A stretch of 64,000 bases of DNA from Albifimbria verrucaria (taxonomy: Eukaryota; Ascomycota; Sordariomycetes; Hypocreales; Stachybotryaceae): assembly GCA_020081605.1 (NCBI GenBank), contig JAHREC010000062.1, positions 3,467,758 through 3,531,757 on the forward strand, in the 5' to 3' direction. The notes below the pieces were generated by a model. The model was not told the origin of the DNA. It ran no database searches and saw only the letters and a program-made list of their open reading frames with translations. Shown here piece after piece: positions 48,210 through 61,200 of the stretch. The first letter of the stretch is position 1. Every line of letters starts with the position of its first letter. Both the position numbers and the translations under genes were made by a program.

Positions 48210-48732
48210 GACGATGTGCTGGGGAATTGGACGGACGGCTTAACCCCCACCATAGAAAGAAGGATGGGATAGGATGGATGGTGGGGTCCAGAGCAGGATC
48301 AATGGATCAATGGCGGGGATGAGAAGCAGAGGAAGAGTCTCCATAGCCAGAGCCATGGCAAAGGGAAAGGCGCAACGTACCACGAGGCTGAGGATTCGGT
48401 TGGTCGTTAGCTGGGCCAGGCAACGAACGAACGGTATGTCAGATCCAAAGATGGACGGATGTGGTGCTGGTGCTGATGCTGATGCTGGCGAGCTGCTAAG
48501 CTTGGCTTTTGCTCGGCTTCGGCTTTGCCTTGCCTTGCCTTGGTTTGGTTTTGGTTTGGTTGAGGCGAGCTACAGGTTAGGCAGCTTATCGCTGGCTTGG
48601 CTCCGATAAGCCGTGGCGAGAGCGATACGGATTGGCTGGATGGAGGGGCAAGGTGCATGTACCTGCGAGGACGAGGCCAATAGGACGAGCGACTGTGACG
48701 AGCCCCACTGCTTCAGATCTGATAGAGGTACA

Positions 48733-48795
48733 GTAGGTGCTGTAGGTGCTGTAGGTGCTGTAGGTGCTGTAGGTGCTGTAGGTGCTGTAGGTGCT
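48733..48795. repeat. 9-bp minisatellite, seven perfect copies
   Basis: Unit GTAGGTGCT repeated seven times without a mismatch, so recently expanded or copy-variable. It lies between two divergent housekeeping genes. Confidence 0.95.
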
Positions 48796-49486
48796 GTAAA
48801 TGTGTGGTGTGGTGTGGAGTATGCAGCAGATGTTGCTGTCTTCTCGATGCAATGATGCAGGACACGAGCGGATGAGAGTTTGCAAGAGAGGCAAGACAAA
48901 CTCGACGGTCCCAGAGTTTTTCAGCTGGCTTTTAAACTGGCTCGATTGCGCACATCAGACACAAAACCCAGCCAACAATTGTTCGCACAACTGAACAATA
49001 CCAAGAGCTCCAGGTGGTCCAAGCTTCCTATTCAAGTACATACAGCGCCCTTCCCCCTTCCCTTCTGGCGCTTAGCTCACCCACTGGCCATCCATTAACC
49101 TTACCTGTAGTGCCCTACTATGTAGCTGCCTCCCTCTATCGAGTCCCTGCCAGTAGCACTCTATGTACCCTTGGGAATAAACCAGCTGGCACCAGCTGCA
49201 CCCTACAATGACCTCACCATCAACCACCACCACCACACAACACCAGCATCCTTGCACACCATCTGGGTGAAGACAGCTTGGGCACCCCAGCCCACGACGA
49301 CATTGACGGCAGCATGAATTCTTTTTGACGACTTCTTTTACGATTCAACCATCGCGTATTCCCTGTCCTTTCCCATCTTGACGCCAACCCAACACTGCGC
49401 AGCCGCGCGCAATCCTCTAGCTTTGCGACACGTTGCTCTCGACGAACCATCCCACCATCGCATCGACAACCATCACCACCACTACC

Positions 49487-52244
49487 ATGGCTGCCACCGC
49501 CGACCCCCAGAGGCTGAGCGATGCGCTCCTCGCCTTCACTCTCGACGGCGCCTTTCCCGAAGATATCACCTCGCTACCTCCCGTCTCCTCCACCGATCTG
49601 CAACCCGCCATTGATGCGTTGGCCAAGAGCAAGGCTGACCTTGAGGTACGCCCAAACCACCACCACCCTCCCAAGACACACCCCTGATCATTCTCCAGGC
49701 CGATATCCACGTAATCAACGAAGAGACCCGCGAGGAGGTCAGCTCCTGGGTCAAGAACTCCAAGCTTCTGCAAGAAGACATCATCCGATCCAAGACGATA
49801 GCCAACGACATTGTCCGGCAATCAGAAGCTCCAGCCACTTCCGGCGAGGCTATACAAGATGCAGAGGAGAGGGTTGACTTTCTCAATCGCGAAGTTCAGT
49901 ATAGCCAGCAGCTATGTAGCGTCCTAAGAGGCATCAAGCATGTCAACTCCCTCCTCGACGAGGTCGAGCAGGCCAGCAGCCAACGGCGCATTCTCGACTC
50001 GCTGCACCTTCTCGAGGGTTTGTCCGCTCCAACCTTGCCCTATGATTACGACTGACCGTGTTAGAATCTTGGGCCGCTCTTGATGCTGTCGGCGCAAGCA
50101 AGTCATGCCGTATTATGAAGCTGCTCGACTTGCGAGCCTTTGAATTGAAGTCGCATGTCCACGAAGTCTTTGTGTCCGTGTGGAAGACTTTGGTCACGGT
50201 AGACATGGAAAACTCTGCCTTCACCATTCGCGAGAAGCTCGACGGTATGCCAAGTGCGTTGTATGTCATCTTCCGGTCGCTAACCAGGAGCAGATGGTCA
50301 GATGAGTCTTACCGATGCTGTCGTTGGTTTGCAAGCATATAAAGAGGTCGACGAACGCATGGAGCAGTTTTGGCACAACCTTGACGCCGCGATTCTGTCA
50401 CCTCGCATGGCTACCCATGGCTCGAAACGAGGTATCCGAATTGAGGGTGACACGATCAAACTCGACGGAGAAACCGAGAGCACGGAAAAGGCTGTCTTAT
50501 CAGATATCGAGAGCATACTTGTTTTCGTCGCTACCAGGCTTCCTCCGCACCTTCTCCAGTCTCTATGTGTCTTTATGATGCCAGAAATTGTACCGAGGCT
50601 CATCAACCAATGGCTCAACCCAGCTGTGCCTCCATGCCTCAAAGATATGGGCGGATTCCAGGATATGATCCTGCGAGCCAAGCAGTTCTGCGATGTGTTG
50701 GAAAAGAATGGGTACACCGGATTCCAGGATCTACGGCAATGGGCTGATAAGGCACCCACAACGTGGCTAGAAAGGTGTAGGGAAACAGCTCTCGATGCAG
50801 TTCGGGCCAAGCTAGTCAACGGAGTTGGCCAGCCTAAACAGGTCGAGAAGATCGAAAAACAGATGGTCTCCATCTCGGAAGGAAACGAGCTGGCAACTAC
50901 CGGAGCAGGAGCGGCGGCTGAAAACAATGACTGGGGCGCCGACTGGGGAGATGCTTGGGATGAGGATCAGCCAGAAGATACGAAGGAGCCAGTACCTGAG
51001 CCCAATGGCAAGCAGGAAACTGCTGCAGACGAAGACGACGGTGTGGATGCCTGGGGCTGGGATGATAACGAGACTACGGAGGAGCCGGCCAAGGAAGTCA
51101 AGTCGCCAGCGGACGATGATGATGAGAGTGCAGCTGCTTGGGGATGGGGCGAGGAGGAGGAGGCTGCCCCTGATCCCTAAGCCAAGCAGGTCTCGAAACC
51201 AGCACCGAAGCCTGTGGCATCAAATCCTAACCAAGGCACAAGAGAACTCGTTCTCAAGGAAACCTACAACATCTCATCTATGCCCGAGCCGGTTCTTGAG
51301 TTGATCTTCGCCATCCTGGAAGATGGAGCAATGTTGACACAGGGCTCTGATGAATACGCTCATATTGCAGGCACCGCTCCGGGCCTTTTGGTTTGCCTAC
51401 GTTTGCTTTGGCCCTGTTCAGAGCGATCTCGCCGCACTACTACTCACTAGACGTAGGCGGAAACATGTTGGTACCCTTTCATTAACTGACGAGGCACATA
51501 CTGATACTGAACAGGTTCTTGTACAATGATGCTATGTATCTTGCTGACAAGCTGTCCGATTTCTCTACTGCATGGAAGGATCGTGAAGATCTTACTCCCA
51601 GAGCAAAGACAATGCTTCGCATGGATCATGACGTTAAGAGTCTGCGGAGCTTTGCCAACCGTAGCTACGCAAACGAAATGAACATCCAGAAGACTGTACT
51701 ACGAGACCTCATCGGTGGCGAGCAGAGCATCATGCAGCAGGACGAGACTGAGGCCGCCGTGGAGGCGGGCACTGCTCGCATCAAGTCCATGGCAGCGATC
51801 TGGGAGCCTATTCTTGCACGCTCCGTCTGGTCTCAAGCGATTGGCTCGCTGGCTGATGCTCTCGCCTCGAAGCTCATTACTGACGTGCTGGAGATGCCCT
51901 CGATAGGGCAGGACGAGGCCTACAGCATCGCCAAACTCATCGCCTCTGCGACGGAGCTCGACGACCTATTCCTACCGAGCAAGCTTACAGGAGCACCGCC
52001 CGCAGAAGATGAAGTGCCGACGACGGCGCAGTACGCGCCGAACTGGCTACGGCTCAAGTATCTGAGCGAGTTCCTCCAGAGCAACCTCAACGAGGTCAAG
52101 TTCCTATGGCTGGACAGTGAATTGAGTCTATATTTCACGGTGGATGAGGTCGTAGACTTGATTCGGGCGAGTTTTGAGGATAATTCCAGGACGAGAGAGG
52201 CTATTCGAGAGATTCAGGCGAAGCCACAGCCTACTGCTCATTGA
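49487..52244 (+). CDS. zw10: ZW10/DSL1-like vesicle-tethering protein
   Basis: By family, a subunit of the Dsl1/NRZ tether for Golgi-to-ER vesicles; in animals also a kinetochore protein. Five exons fit: 49487-49645, 49699-50017, 50065-50244, 50294-51466 and 51515-52244, about 853 residues. The N-terminal half is helical and coiled-coil (LNREVQYSQQLCSVLRGIKHV). The middle has an acidic, Trp-rich linker (NDWGADWGDAWDEDQ, later WGWDDNE and WGWGEEEE), common in fungal ZW10. The C-terminus contains FLYNDAMYLADKL, IGSLADALASKLITDVLEM and LNEVKFLWLDSELSLYFT. One base is missing at T3 51392-51394. Separately, an in-frame TAA stands at 51178-51180 just after the acidic linker, which a missing base does not explain. 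The last intron uses donor GTTGGT. Confidence 0.88.
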
Positions 52245-55200
52245 TAGACGTTGGATGATATGGCGAAGATAGCTACCTACCCTATACCAATTTACAATAC
52301 ATCGTGTACTTCATCGCAAACGATGAATGACCTCAAAGACTATACACAACGTTACCTCTACGCGTGACAAAAGCCTACATGAATGAAACTAAGTCTCCTG
52401 ACCGGGACAACAAGCCGGGGAGTAATTCTAGGGGTCAAGTCCTTCGAACACGAGGAATGTTGACTTCAGCTCACACCGAAATTCCAAATCCACAAATCCC
52501 ATCAGCCAACACATGCCGACTTCCTGCACTTCTGCATGTCCTACCTGCAACGGCTACCGTCGCGAGAGACAATGGACTGGACTAGGTAGCCTCGTAGTCT
52601 TCACCGGCACACACGTCCTGCTTCCGCGGCTGGAACAGGCAGAAGGCAAAAGAAAAGAAAAACAGGTCTAGATGTCACCGAAATGCGCCAAAACATGCCC
52701 TGTACGGATAGCCGTCGTATCTCGGCTCGCACGACGCCGTCTCCCGTCACGCTGTGTTGTGTTCTGCCTCTGCTGTGCAAATCGCATTAGGCAGACGCAG
52801 ACGAGCACGCCTCGTTGCACAGAAAACTGCAACGGCACACGTCTCGACTCGGGGAGGTTGGAATGTGCAGCGGTCACGTACACGCCCCCTGTATCTTGCT
52901 GGGTGTGTCTTTTTATTAGTTTTATTCTATTCTATTTTGTTATTATTATTTCTTTCTTTGTAAAAAAGAACCGAGACCGAGGGAGCGGTCATGACCCAAG
53001 GGTCGCTGCATGCGTCCAGGCGACTGGTGGCCAGCCATCGGCTCAAGGGATGGGAAAGCCGCGGCTTGTAATTTCCTGGATGACGACGACGAGGCTGAGT
53101 GGTCTGTTCCCCCTACCCCTACCCCGTCTACAGAGTCCAGTTACAAGACATGCGGTAATTGAAGACGACGGACAGAGGGCCGGGGCCGGGGCCGGGGACT
53201 ATCTGGACGATGCTGTTCTACGACGTTCAGAGCTTGGCCAATATCCGCGTAATTGTGGATTTCGTCGTGCAAGGGCGACGTGGCGTGGTTACGTGGTCCT
53301 CGGGACGAGGGATTCTTCGTCCACCAGAGGCAGAGGCGGCGTTCATAGACGAGACGACGCAAACGGCAGACACAGGTTGAATTGGCTGCCTTACGAGAGC
53401 CAAGCGTCTGCGCTGGCATGTCCTGTTGCGTGACAGCACAAGTGCGTGCGCCGTAACCAACGTTACTTACTATCCACAACCTATGCGCCGTATAGGCTCA
53501 CGTCCAGTCCACATGTTGCGATTACAAGTCCAGGCCCCTTCTCGCCTCGCACGCCCATTCACGAGAAAAGCAAGGCGAGCGGATGTGCAACCACAGTGAG
53601 CTGATTGTTCCCTACCGCCGTGCGTTAGTGCCGTTGTCGAAGAAAAGGAAAATCTGAGTTGTCACGTCGTCCGCCGTTGCGGCTCTGTGCATGCGTGTTG
53701 GGTTAGTCTCACACAAAGGCTTCGTCGTCTTGACGTGCCTGACTTGCTGCATATCGTAGTCGCCGCGCTTGTCGTTGTCGTTGCCCAAAGGGCGCAGCTA
53801 GTTGCTAACAGAGTTGACAGCCAGCAGGTCATTCGACATGTGCCCATGCACGATGGGTGGATCGAAGACCCCGTCACTTGACGGCATCGCCAAGGTGGTG
53901 AGACCAGCAAAGCCCAGCACCCGTCCTCCGCTCCCGTACACCCATCCGCTTTGCTTCTTCCCTGAATAGCAACGGCCACATATAGGCGATGAGCAGCAGC
54001 GCCGTTGGTCAGCCCAACCTGCCGAATCAAGCAATCGGCCACAGACGCTGCTCAGAATTGTGCATATGCCGTGCTGAGTGAGACCTGCATCTCGCCCGCC
54101 CCTGGGGCCACATACATACCTGAGGCGCTGGCAAGAGTTCCACAATCTATCGATCGGCTCAGCTGCCTCTTCCTCTGCCCCTGCTGCAAATCCCTCCTGA
54201 TGCTGGCTTCATGCACCTCGCGGTTGGTTCTGTGCGTCCCACCGAGACCAGTGCTGAGCTCAGCTCTGCCAGCGCGCACGGCGAAGGGGACCAACCCGGG
54301 CCTGGCATTCAGAGACGGCATGGCATGACCGTGACGTTGGCGTCCGCCAGAGACAGACACCGGACGAGCCCGCCTTGTTCAAGAAACAAAGCCGCTTGAG
54401 GAAGAGCATCTCGGCCCACGCGCCTCGCTCTGTGTAAGGTGACGCCTCACCGCATGTCTCTTCATGTCCTCTCGCTCCCGCCGTGGAGAAAAGACGCATC
54501 CGGCCCAGACGCTGGGTCTCCCGAGCCGTCAATGCTCGCCCGGCGAGAAAAGAAACTAAGACACGGTACCCGTGTCCCGTCTCTCCTCGCCCGGGCGATC
54601 ATCAAGCCCTCCGCAACACCAACAAAGGGTCGCTCTACCCAGAGACGCCTTCTACGCTCCCACGCCCTGCCTTGTCAGGTCCCCATCCCATCTCTGTTTC
54701 ACAGAAAAGACACAGCGCACGTCTGCGCCACCAGTCCCCCTCCTTCAACTATCTTGACTCGAGGCTTAATTCAGGGGCCGAGGGGCACTCGAGACCCTGA
54801 GCCGCTCTGGTCCAGCGCCGCGCGTTGCTCCATTGAGTCAGGAACTCGCGGACTCTACCGCTTTAGGGGAGGCTGTCAGTGCTTGCTGCCATCTAGTGCC
54901 GTCGCGCGGGGAGGGAAGCGGCCAGTGTGAAGCGACGAAGCCCTTCAGATGGTTTGAAACTGGGGATCGATAGTACAGCGCCACCCCGTGGCCTTCAGAC
55001 GGCGGTATTGGGATGACATGATTGAGAGACACCACGACAGGGTCCATGACATGACATGCCGTCGCCCACGCCGTCTGCCTCTTCATGACGGCCGCCATGA
55101 AGCCTGTCAAAACCGTGTACCTGGGCCGGACCCAGACTAGACTCTCGAAACAGCGGCGTTCAGCAACAGCAACACCCCCAATAACCGAGGGTGTGCTCCC

Positions 55201-58200
55201 GGGCCGGACCCTTCTCCCAGGACCACCACTGTTGGTATTCGCTGGGCATTGCAACAGAAGGAGATCACTCCGCCCTCTAAAACGGCCTTCGGGTGCGCAG
55301 GCAGGCACCGGCGTCGCCGCACCATATGGGTGAGGCCGTGTGGCCCCAAACGGACGCTAGCATCTTGCCGGACGGCCGGGTTCCATGCTAGAGGTGCAGT
55401 GTGCTCAATGCTGGTTCATGCAGCCCGTTGCGCTTGATAGATTGCTGGTAAGTAGTCGTAGACCAAGTGAAATGCTTGCACGCAAGAGTTCTCATCTGTT
55501 ACAAAGACGAAAATAATTATAGAAAATCCCAAAATAAACCACAATAATAAATACGAACGTGATATACGAACATGAAAACCGCCCCCGTATGCTTGACTCG
55601 TTCGTCCCTTCAAAATACGACGTAGCTTAACCACAACAGAACCTAAGCGCAGTGCCACTCTCTAACACGTTGCTACTCTATTGCCCACTTGTCTGCTTGC
55701 CGCCTAGCTGGACGTTAGACTGCCTATATCACCCCATTGTAATCTGCTAAGGAAAGCTGTGACCAGGATCTACGTCACTGGAAATGGATCCACGATGATG
55801 GGACAACCCCAGCAGCTCGTAGGGCGTGAAGCAAGTAGCAAGGAAGGGGCTGCGAGTGACGATGACAAGAATCGACGAATACCTGAATTCTGTTTGAATC
55901 AAGTGATAAACATAGGTAATCAAAGTCAACATGTAAGTATGTTCCTTACATTAAACCACTGTTTCATTAATTTAACATAATTATTCTGATTTTTAAAAGA
56001 GTAATTTTAACATCAACCTAAGGCCTAACTGATCTTCAGTCCTCCTTTTACTGCTCCCCATTATGTCGTTTAAACACCCTCATAAAAGTGACGCTAAACA
56101 CGTCATTCTAGCGAGCTTCCTCGGCTCCATCGTAGCTCTCGCCAGCTTCGTTGACTCCCCTTGCTTTCCCCTGAGGCCCTTGATGGGCGTCGCTGCCGAG
56201 ATCTCCGACGAGCTAAGCCTCACCCGGTCCCGTCTCCGGTTTAGCCCTTTCATCTTCATACGGCCGGCCTTGTCCCAGGAGCCAGGGCCCGGGAAACAAT
56301 TTGTTTGTTTGAGGTAGCGAGCAAATAGAGTAGTTGGGAAGATCGAAATAACGTGATCAGGCCATCATGCGAGTGTTTCCTCAAGTAAAAAGCCCTGACC
56401 ACCATCCACTTCGTCCAGCCTAGGGACCGACGAACCCACCAGTCTCAAACGAACCCCAGGAACTAGGAGATTGCAACTCAATGCCCTTAGGGACGGACCT
56501 ACATCCAACGTGTCGGGCTCTCTCGCAGCAGCGGAACCAGGTGCGTCTCCATTCCGTCCCGAGCCTCTGGCGTTTCGCGCCAGTTGCACTAGCTGAGCCC
56601 TCGCATCCTCATTCTCCATGCGGCCTTCCCATCAGCACAACTCCAGCCCAGGGTCAGGGTTACACGGATGTCGCCGTTGTCAGGCTCCGGAAACAAGACA
56701 GCTTATGGGCATAACCTCCGCGCGCACCGAAACTGGGGAGGCCCTGTTGAGCACGCCGTTCCAAGCCAGGTTGCTGCCTGCTGCAGCGCGTCGCAAACCT
56801 CCCAGTAGGGCTGGATATGCGAACCCCTACGTGATCACCACGGTCTACGTGGCAGCTTACATGCGCTGTGATATCGGTAGGGGTGACCACAGCATGACGG
56901 ATGCTCAGGCAAGATAACGAAAACGGGCACGCATCATGAGGATTCAAGCACGCTAGTCAGTTGGTAAGAAAGCATGCAAACTGCACGATACAGTCTAGGC
57001 CCGCAAAAATCCTATCTGACGAAGAATCATGCTGCGCTCGCATCTGGCAATTACCTGCACGCCCTATGCCGAATGTGCAAATCTCCAAAAGCACTTTCGG
57101 CATTAGGGATTCCGAACTGCCATGGAAAATCTGCATTGATCTCGTCACTCACCCTGCCACGGGATGCATCGAGCGCTGACCTTGCATCACGTCAACGACA
57201 TCCAGCTCGCCCCTTTTGCTGTAAGCCGGCATCAAGAGAACCATCAACGGGCAGGGAACGTGCTGTGAGCGATAGCTCGCCCGCATGGGGCGAGCCCACT
57301 CTCCTGCGTGCAAACGCCTGTAGGCGCAGGGCATGACCCAACTGTAGATGGGTTTGCATGTCGTGGCACCGCAACCGATGGCTGCCAGTCCCCTTGTTTG
57401 CTTCGACATGCACCTCATGACCTGCCTGGGCAGCCCCTCCAGGATCAACTCACCTAATGGCGTTCGATAAGGATCGGCTTGTGTGGTATTGGCCGCCTCA
57501 CAACGTCCGTGGGGGAGGGAAGCGCTCGCGTAAAGCAATGCATGGCCTAGTGCGACCCGAGCACGGTGGACTACATGTGACATGTCACGTTATTTCCAAT
57601 AAATTGTATGCCGACCATGGTACAATAGTTCGTAACGGCGCTGCTGCTGCAGTTGGTAATCTGCGGATCGTCAAAACAAAGGTACGAGCCAGTCAGAGAG
57701 GGTCCTGCATGATGCTGGGTCATATCAATGTAGGAGCCCGAGCCTGTAAAGGATCGTGACCAACGGCGACTCACAACTGTGAAGCTAGACAGCGGAAGTA
57801 ACACCGAAAGGCGTCCGCAAATCGCAATCCAATGCAGCCGAAATAAACAAGGCTGACGCTCTTGCACCGACCCGTCGCTCTGGGAGGCACACCCTCCTCT
57901 CCGCGTTTGAAAGGGTCACCACAGACGTGGCGTCCGGGGTGGTAGAACGTACCATACATAGTAATCCGGGCCCATGTGCCCATATCGTCGTCGTACAGGG
58001 GTACATGCAAACAACCTTGGACGCCGCCTTGTCAATGCTAGCAAACATCGCCGTTTAACCCACTAGGGTTGTGCTGAACGTGTGCTGCTGCTGTCGGAAT
58101 CCCTGTTGGCTCTCGTAATTATGCCATTACCATGCAGGACGATTGCAAGTCGAGGCGAACAACAGAGCGAGTCCCGGGAGGCGAAACGCAGTCTGAATCA

Positions 58201-61200
58201 GCTTCCTGTACGAGAAATGAAGAAGGGCAGTCCTTCCAGGGCATAGGGAAGAGTCAACGACTCAGGCCGCACTCAATTCCTGGAGCTCCGGTGCCACGCC
58301 AAACAGCTGTTGTCCGAACACGTCTCCACTTCCGAATTGCGCGGAGCAGGCACGGAGCCAGCCGGTCGGTTGCCATCCCACCTGTGGACCGCCCGTGGGT
58401 CCCGCTGGAGAGGATTGAATCATGGGCTCTCCATCACATTTCCCATCACCTCCGGACGAGAATATCCGGTATATCATCTTTCACTCTTGCAAAGCACGGC
58501 GGAGTAGAGAGCCCCCTTGTCCGAGCATCAACTCGATTGACCACCCTAGCGAAAGGCATACACAACAACTCGTCGTTTCACCGTCAGCTATGCAACTTGG
58601 ACCCAAAACGGCACTTGCTGTGCAGGTCAGTCAGCCCACAATCATGGGGCCTGCAGCAATATTTGGATTGTAGACACGCTCCCTGACCGAGCCATGTCGC
58701 GGTGTGCGACCTCGGAGGCCAAGGTGAAGCAATCAAGCTGACCTTACGTCCCAACACATGCACTCAACTCCATAAGGGGATAACGGCGGAGAATAAGGGC
58801 GATCAGGCAGTGTTGTCAGAGCGCGCCGCGCCGCGCCGCACCGCACCGCACCATGCCCCGGGTTCCTAGACGGCTAGCTTACCAGCACGAAATAGTGCCT
58901 ACCACGATAGGGGATCCCTGAGCCTGAGATTCGTATTGAGGCCATGCAGGACTGCCGAACGCCGAAACCTGCTGACTGCTTCAGTAGCGTACTGAAGGGA
59001 ACAGGCACCCTGGTTTCTGGTAGCTGTTGTGTGCTACATCGAGAGCTATGCATCACCGAGGGAGTGGCTATACGGACCTCCCTATCACCTACCTACACAA
59101 ACCCCTACCCACCTCACCACCGTCCTTCTTTGGCGATACATGCAACTGCTACCGGACCTCTCCATGCACGGAGCAAGGTGATGGTGTACCACGGCACCTA
59201 GATATTGCAAACTGCCGCTCTTTGCCTCATGCCCTGGTAGCGCGGGGTGCAGCGTGTCTTAGCTCAGCTGGCCGGTCAAACTGCACATCGCGATTTTGTT
59301 GGGGAAGGCATTGTGTAGCCCCAGACTTCCAAGATCAGCCACGAGATGGATGAAGGATCTGTGCTGATGAGAGCGACCGGGCTCAGTGCCTTGGCAGGTC
59401 GCGCAGGAATCCATCCATGGCGAGGATGAGAATAATAGCCGCAGTATAATCCTCCCGGATACCAACAAAAATGCCTTGTTAAGACATTGGGAGCAGAGCT
59501 AGGCCCGTGAGGCGACAAGGAATAGTGTCCCGCCGATGTGGTTTTGTCCCCAACAGGGAAAACAGGCATAGAGTTTTGCAACCCTGCCATATCGCAACAG
59601 CGATGCGCTATGCCTAGGTAAGCGAGACTGATGCTCAAGCGTCGACTATTGTCAATCAGACACCGTGGCGCCTTAGGCATTCCAACGAGAGCTTCGCGCA
59701 CCGGCTTTCCCGGTGCTGGCACGGCGTCATCAATGCCATCGCCGGACTGTGCATGTCTCGAAAGGCAGCTGCAGGTCCTACGCGGTCCAAGTCAGAGCTC
59801 TGTCTCAGCCGTCACGTCGTACATTGAACCGTAGGACTGGCCAGGATGCGCGAGCAATGGCGGCCAAGCCTATAGCGGCATCCGCATTCCGCGCCTCTCC
59901 TGGACCTTGCTCTCTGTCGTAGAGGGCTGCCAGGACGAGGCGTCAAGGGCGATGAGTTCAACCTTGAGTGGTGCGTTGGACGTTGCTAGGGCCTGTGGCT
60001 GCGAGAGACACGCCGCTTTGTTGGCGTTCATGTGTGTCCCCCGCACAACACCATGAGCACTAAGCTAGCCTCGTACACGCGATGCCGAATGTGCAAAGCA
60101 TCAACCTTGTTTTGAGCCATAGACACAAAGTTCTGGTGAAATCACGCCAAAGGGAAAAGGGGATGGGATGCGGGAAATACGGGACCGGCCCACGATGTAT
60201 TCGAGGAGTAAGCGGTGGACGTGCCCACAGTGGATGATAATAATCGACATGTTGCCATCACCACCACAATTAGCTTTGATAGTACTGACAAGCTCCCTTT
60301 GCAGGTGGTTCGGCAAATTCGGATTGTCCTTGTTGAATCCGTTTATTAGGTGGGTTAGCTGAAACGGCTTGGCACTCTTCCCCACGCTTGTTCCAGCATC
60401 ATGCCACCCATGCTCGAGCCATGGTGACAATGATGTGCAGCAGGTCTAAGCGTCATTAGGGGTGTAGCTAAGCCTGGCACCAAACCCGATCGAATTATCA
60501 TGCTTCTTCCATCAATCTTCTCGGTAACAACGGCTGGGCCAGGATAGGCGCAGAGATAAGATGGCCACTAGACCAAAGAAGCAAAAATCTATGTCTCAGA
60601 CTTCTTTTTTCGTAGCGGACCGGTGTGCATGATTAGGGGACGGGCAGTTTCTGAGCACCGGCAGATGCGTACAATCACGACACGTCTGGGATGAAATAAG
60701 GTACGCAGCAGAGTTGCATCAGATGACAGCTAGTCTGAGTCTGAGGGTGGCTGGCCGACTCGACCTCTGTGCGAGCCGAAGGAGATGGAGGAAGCCTCAA
60801 GGTACTGTGGAAGCCACCAACCCCACCCGGGAACTGCCCACGATACCACGTAGCTGTGGAGAGCCTTCTTTCTGCACTTTTTCGTATTGCCGACGCTTTC
60901 CTACCTGAGCATGATTGCCGCTGCATCATCGAGCAGCGTCAGAGTGAAATCGCTGCAGCAGATACGCGGAGCCTGCTGACCAGGCACCGGGCGGAGAAGA
61001 CTCCAAGATGGGATCCTGCCAGTAGAGACGTGCAGAGATCCACTGCGCAATATACCGATGATCGCTGGTTGGGCCTCAGGTTGAGGGATACGTATGCGAG
61101 GTGCTTTGGAGCGTGGTGAATGGCACTGCGCACAGAGACATGGCCGGAAATCGACTAGATACTGGAAAAGGGCACCTTGACATTGTCCATCGTATACCTA

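Larger units (their letters stand above)
47691..49486. other. Divergent promoter between M16 protease and ZW10
   Basis: About 1.8 kb. Contains a possible short minus-strand exon (48209-48082), a 9-bp minisatellite (48733-48795) and CTTGCC/TTGGTTT simple repeats near 48530-48560. The right 450 bp are C-rich leader of the ZW10 gene. Confidence 0.45.

Noticed and set aside
48586..48899. Frames encoding Tyr-Ser-Thr or Ala-Pro-Thr repeats
   Set aside because: They are translations of the 9-bp minisatellite, not a repeat protein.
52672..53433. 253-codon open frame with a hydrophobic stretch
   Set aside because: Arg/Ser/Pro-rich, no motif. The hydrophobic part is translated from a T-rich low-complexity tract at 52915-52965.
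58132..58686. 184-codon open frame
   Set aside because: Composition typical of chance frames in GC-balanced DNA, with no domain, no conserved-looking run and no intron-linked extension.
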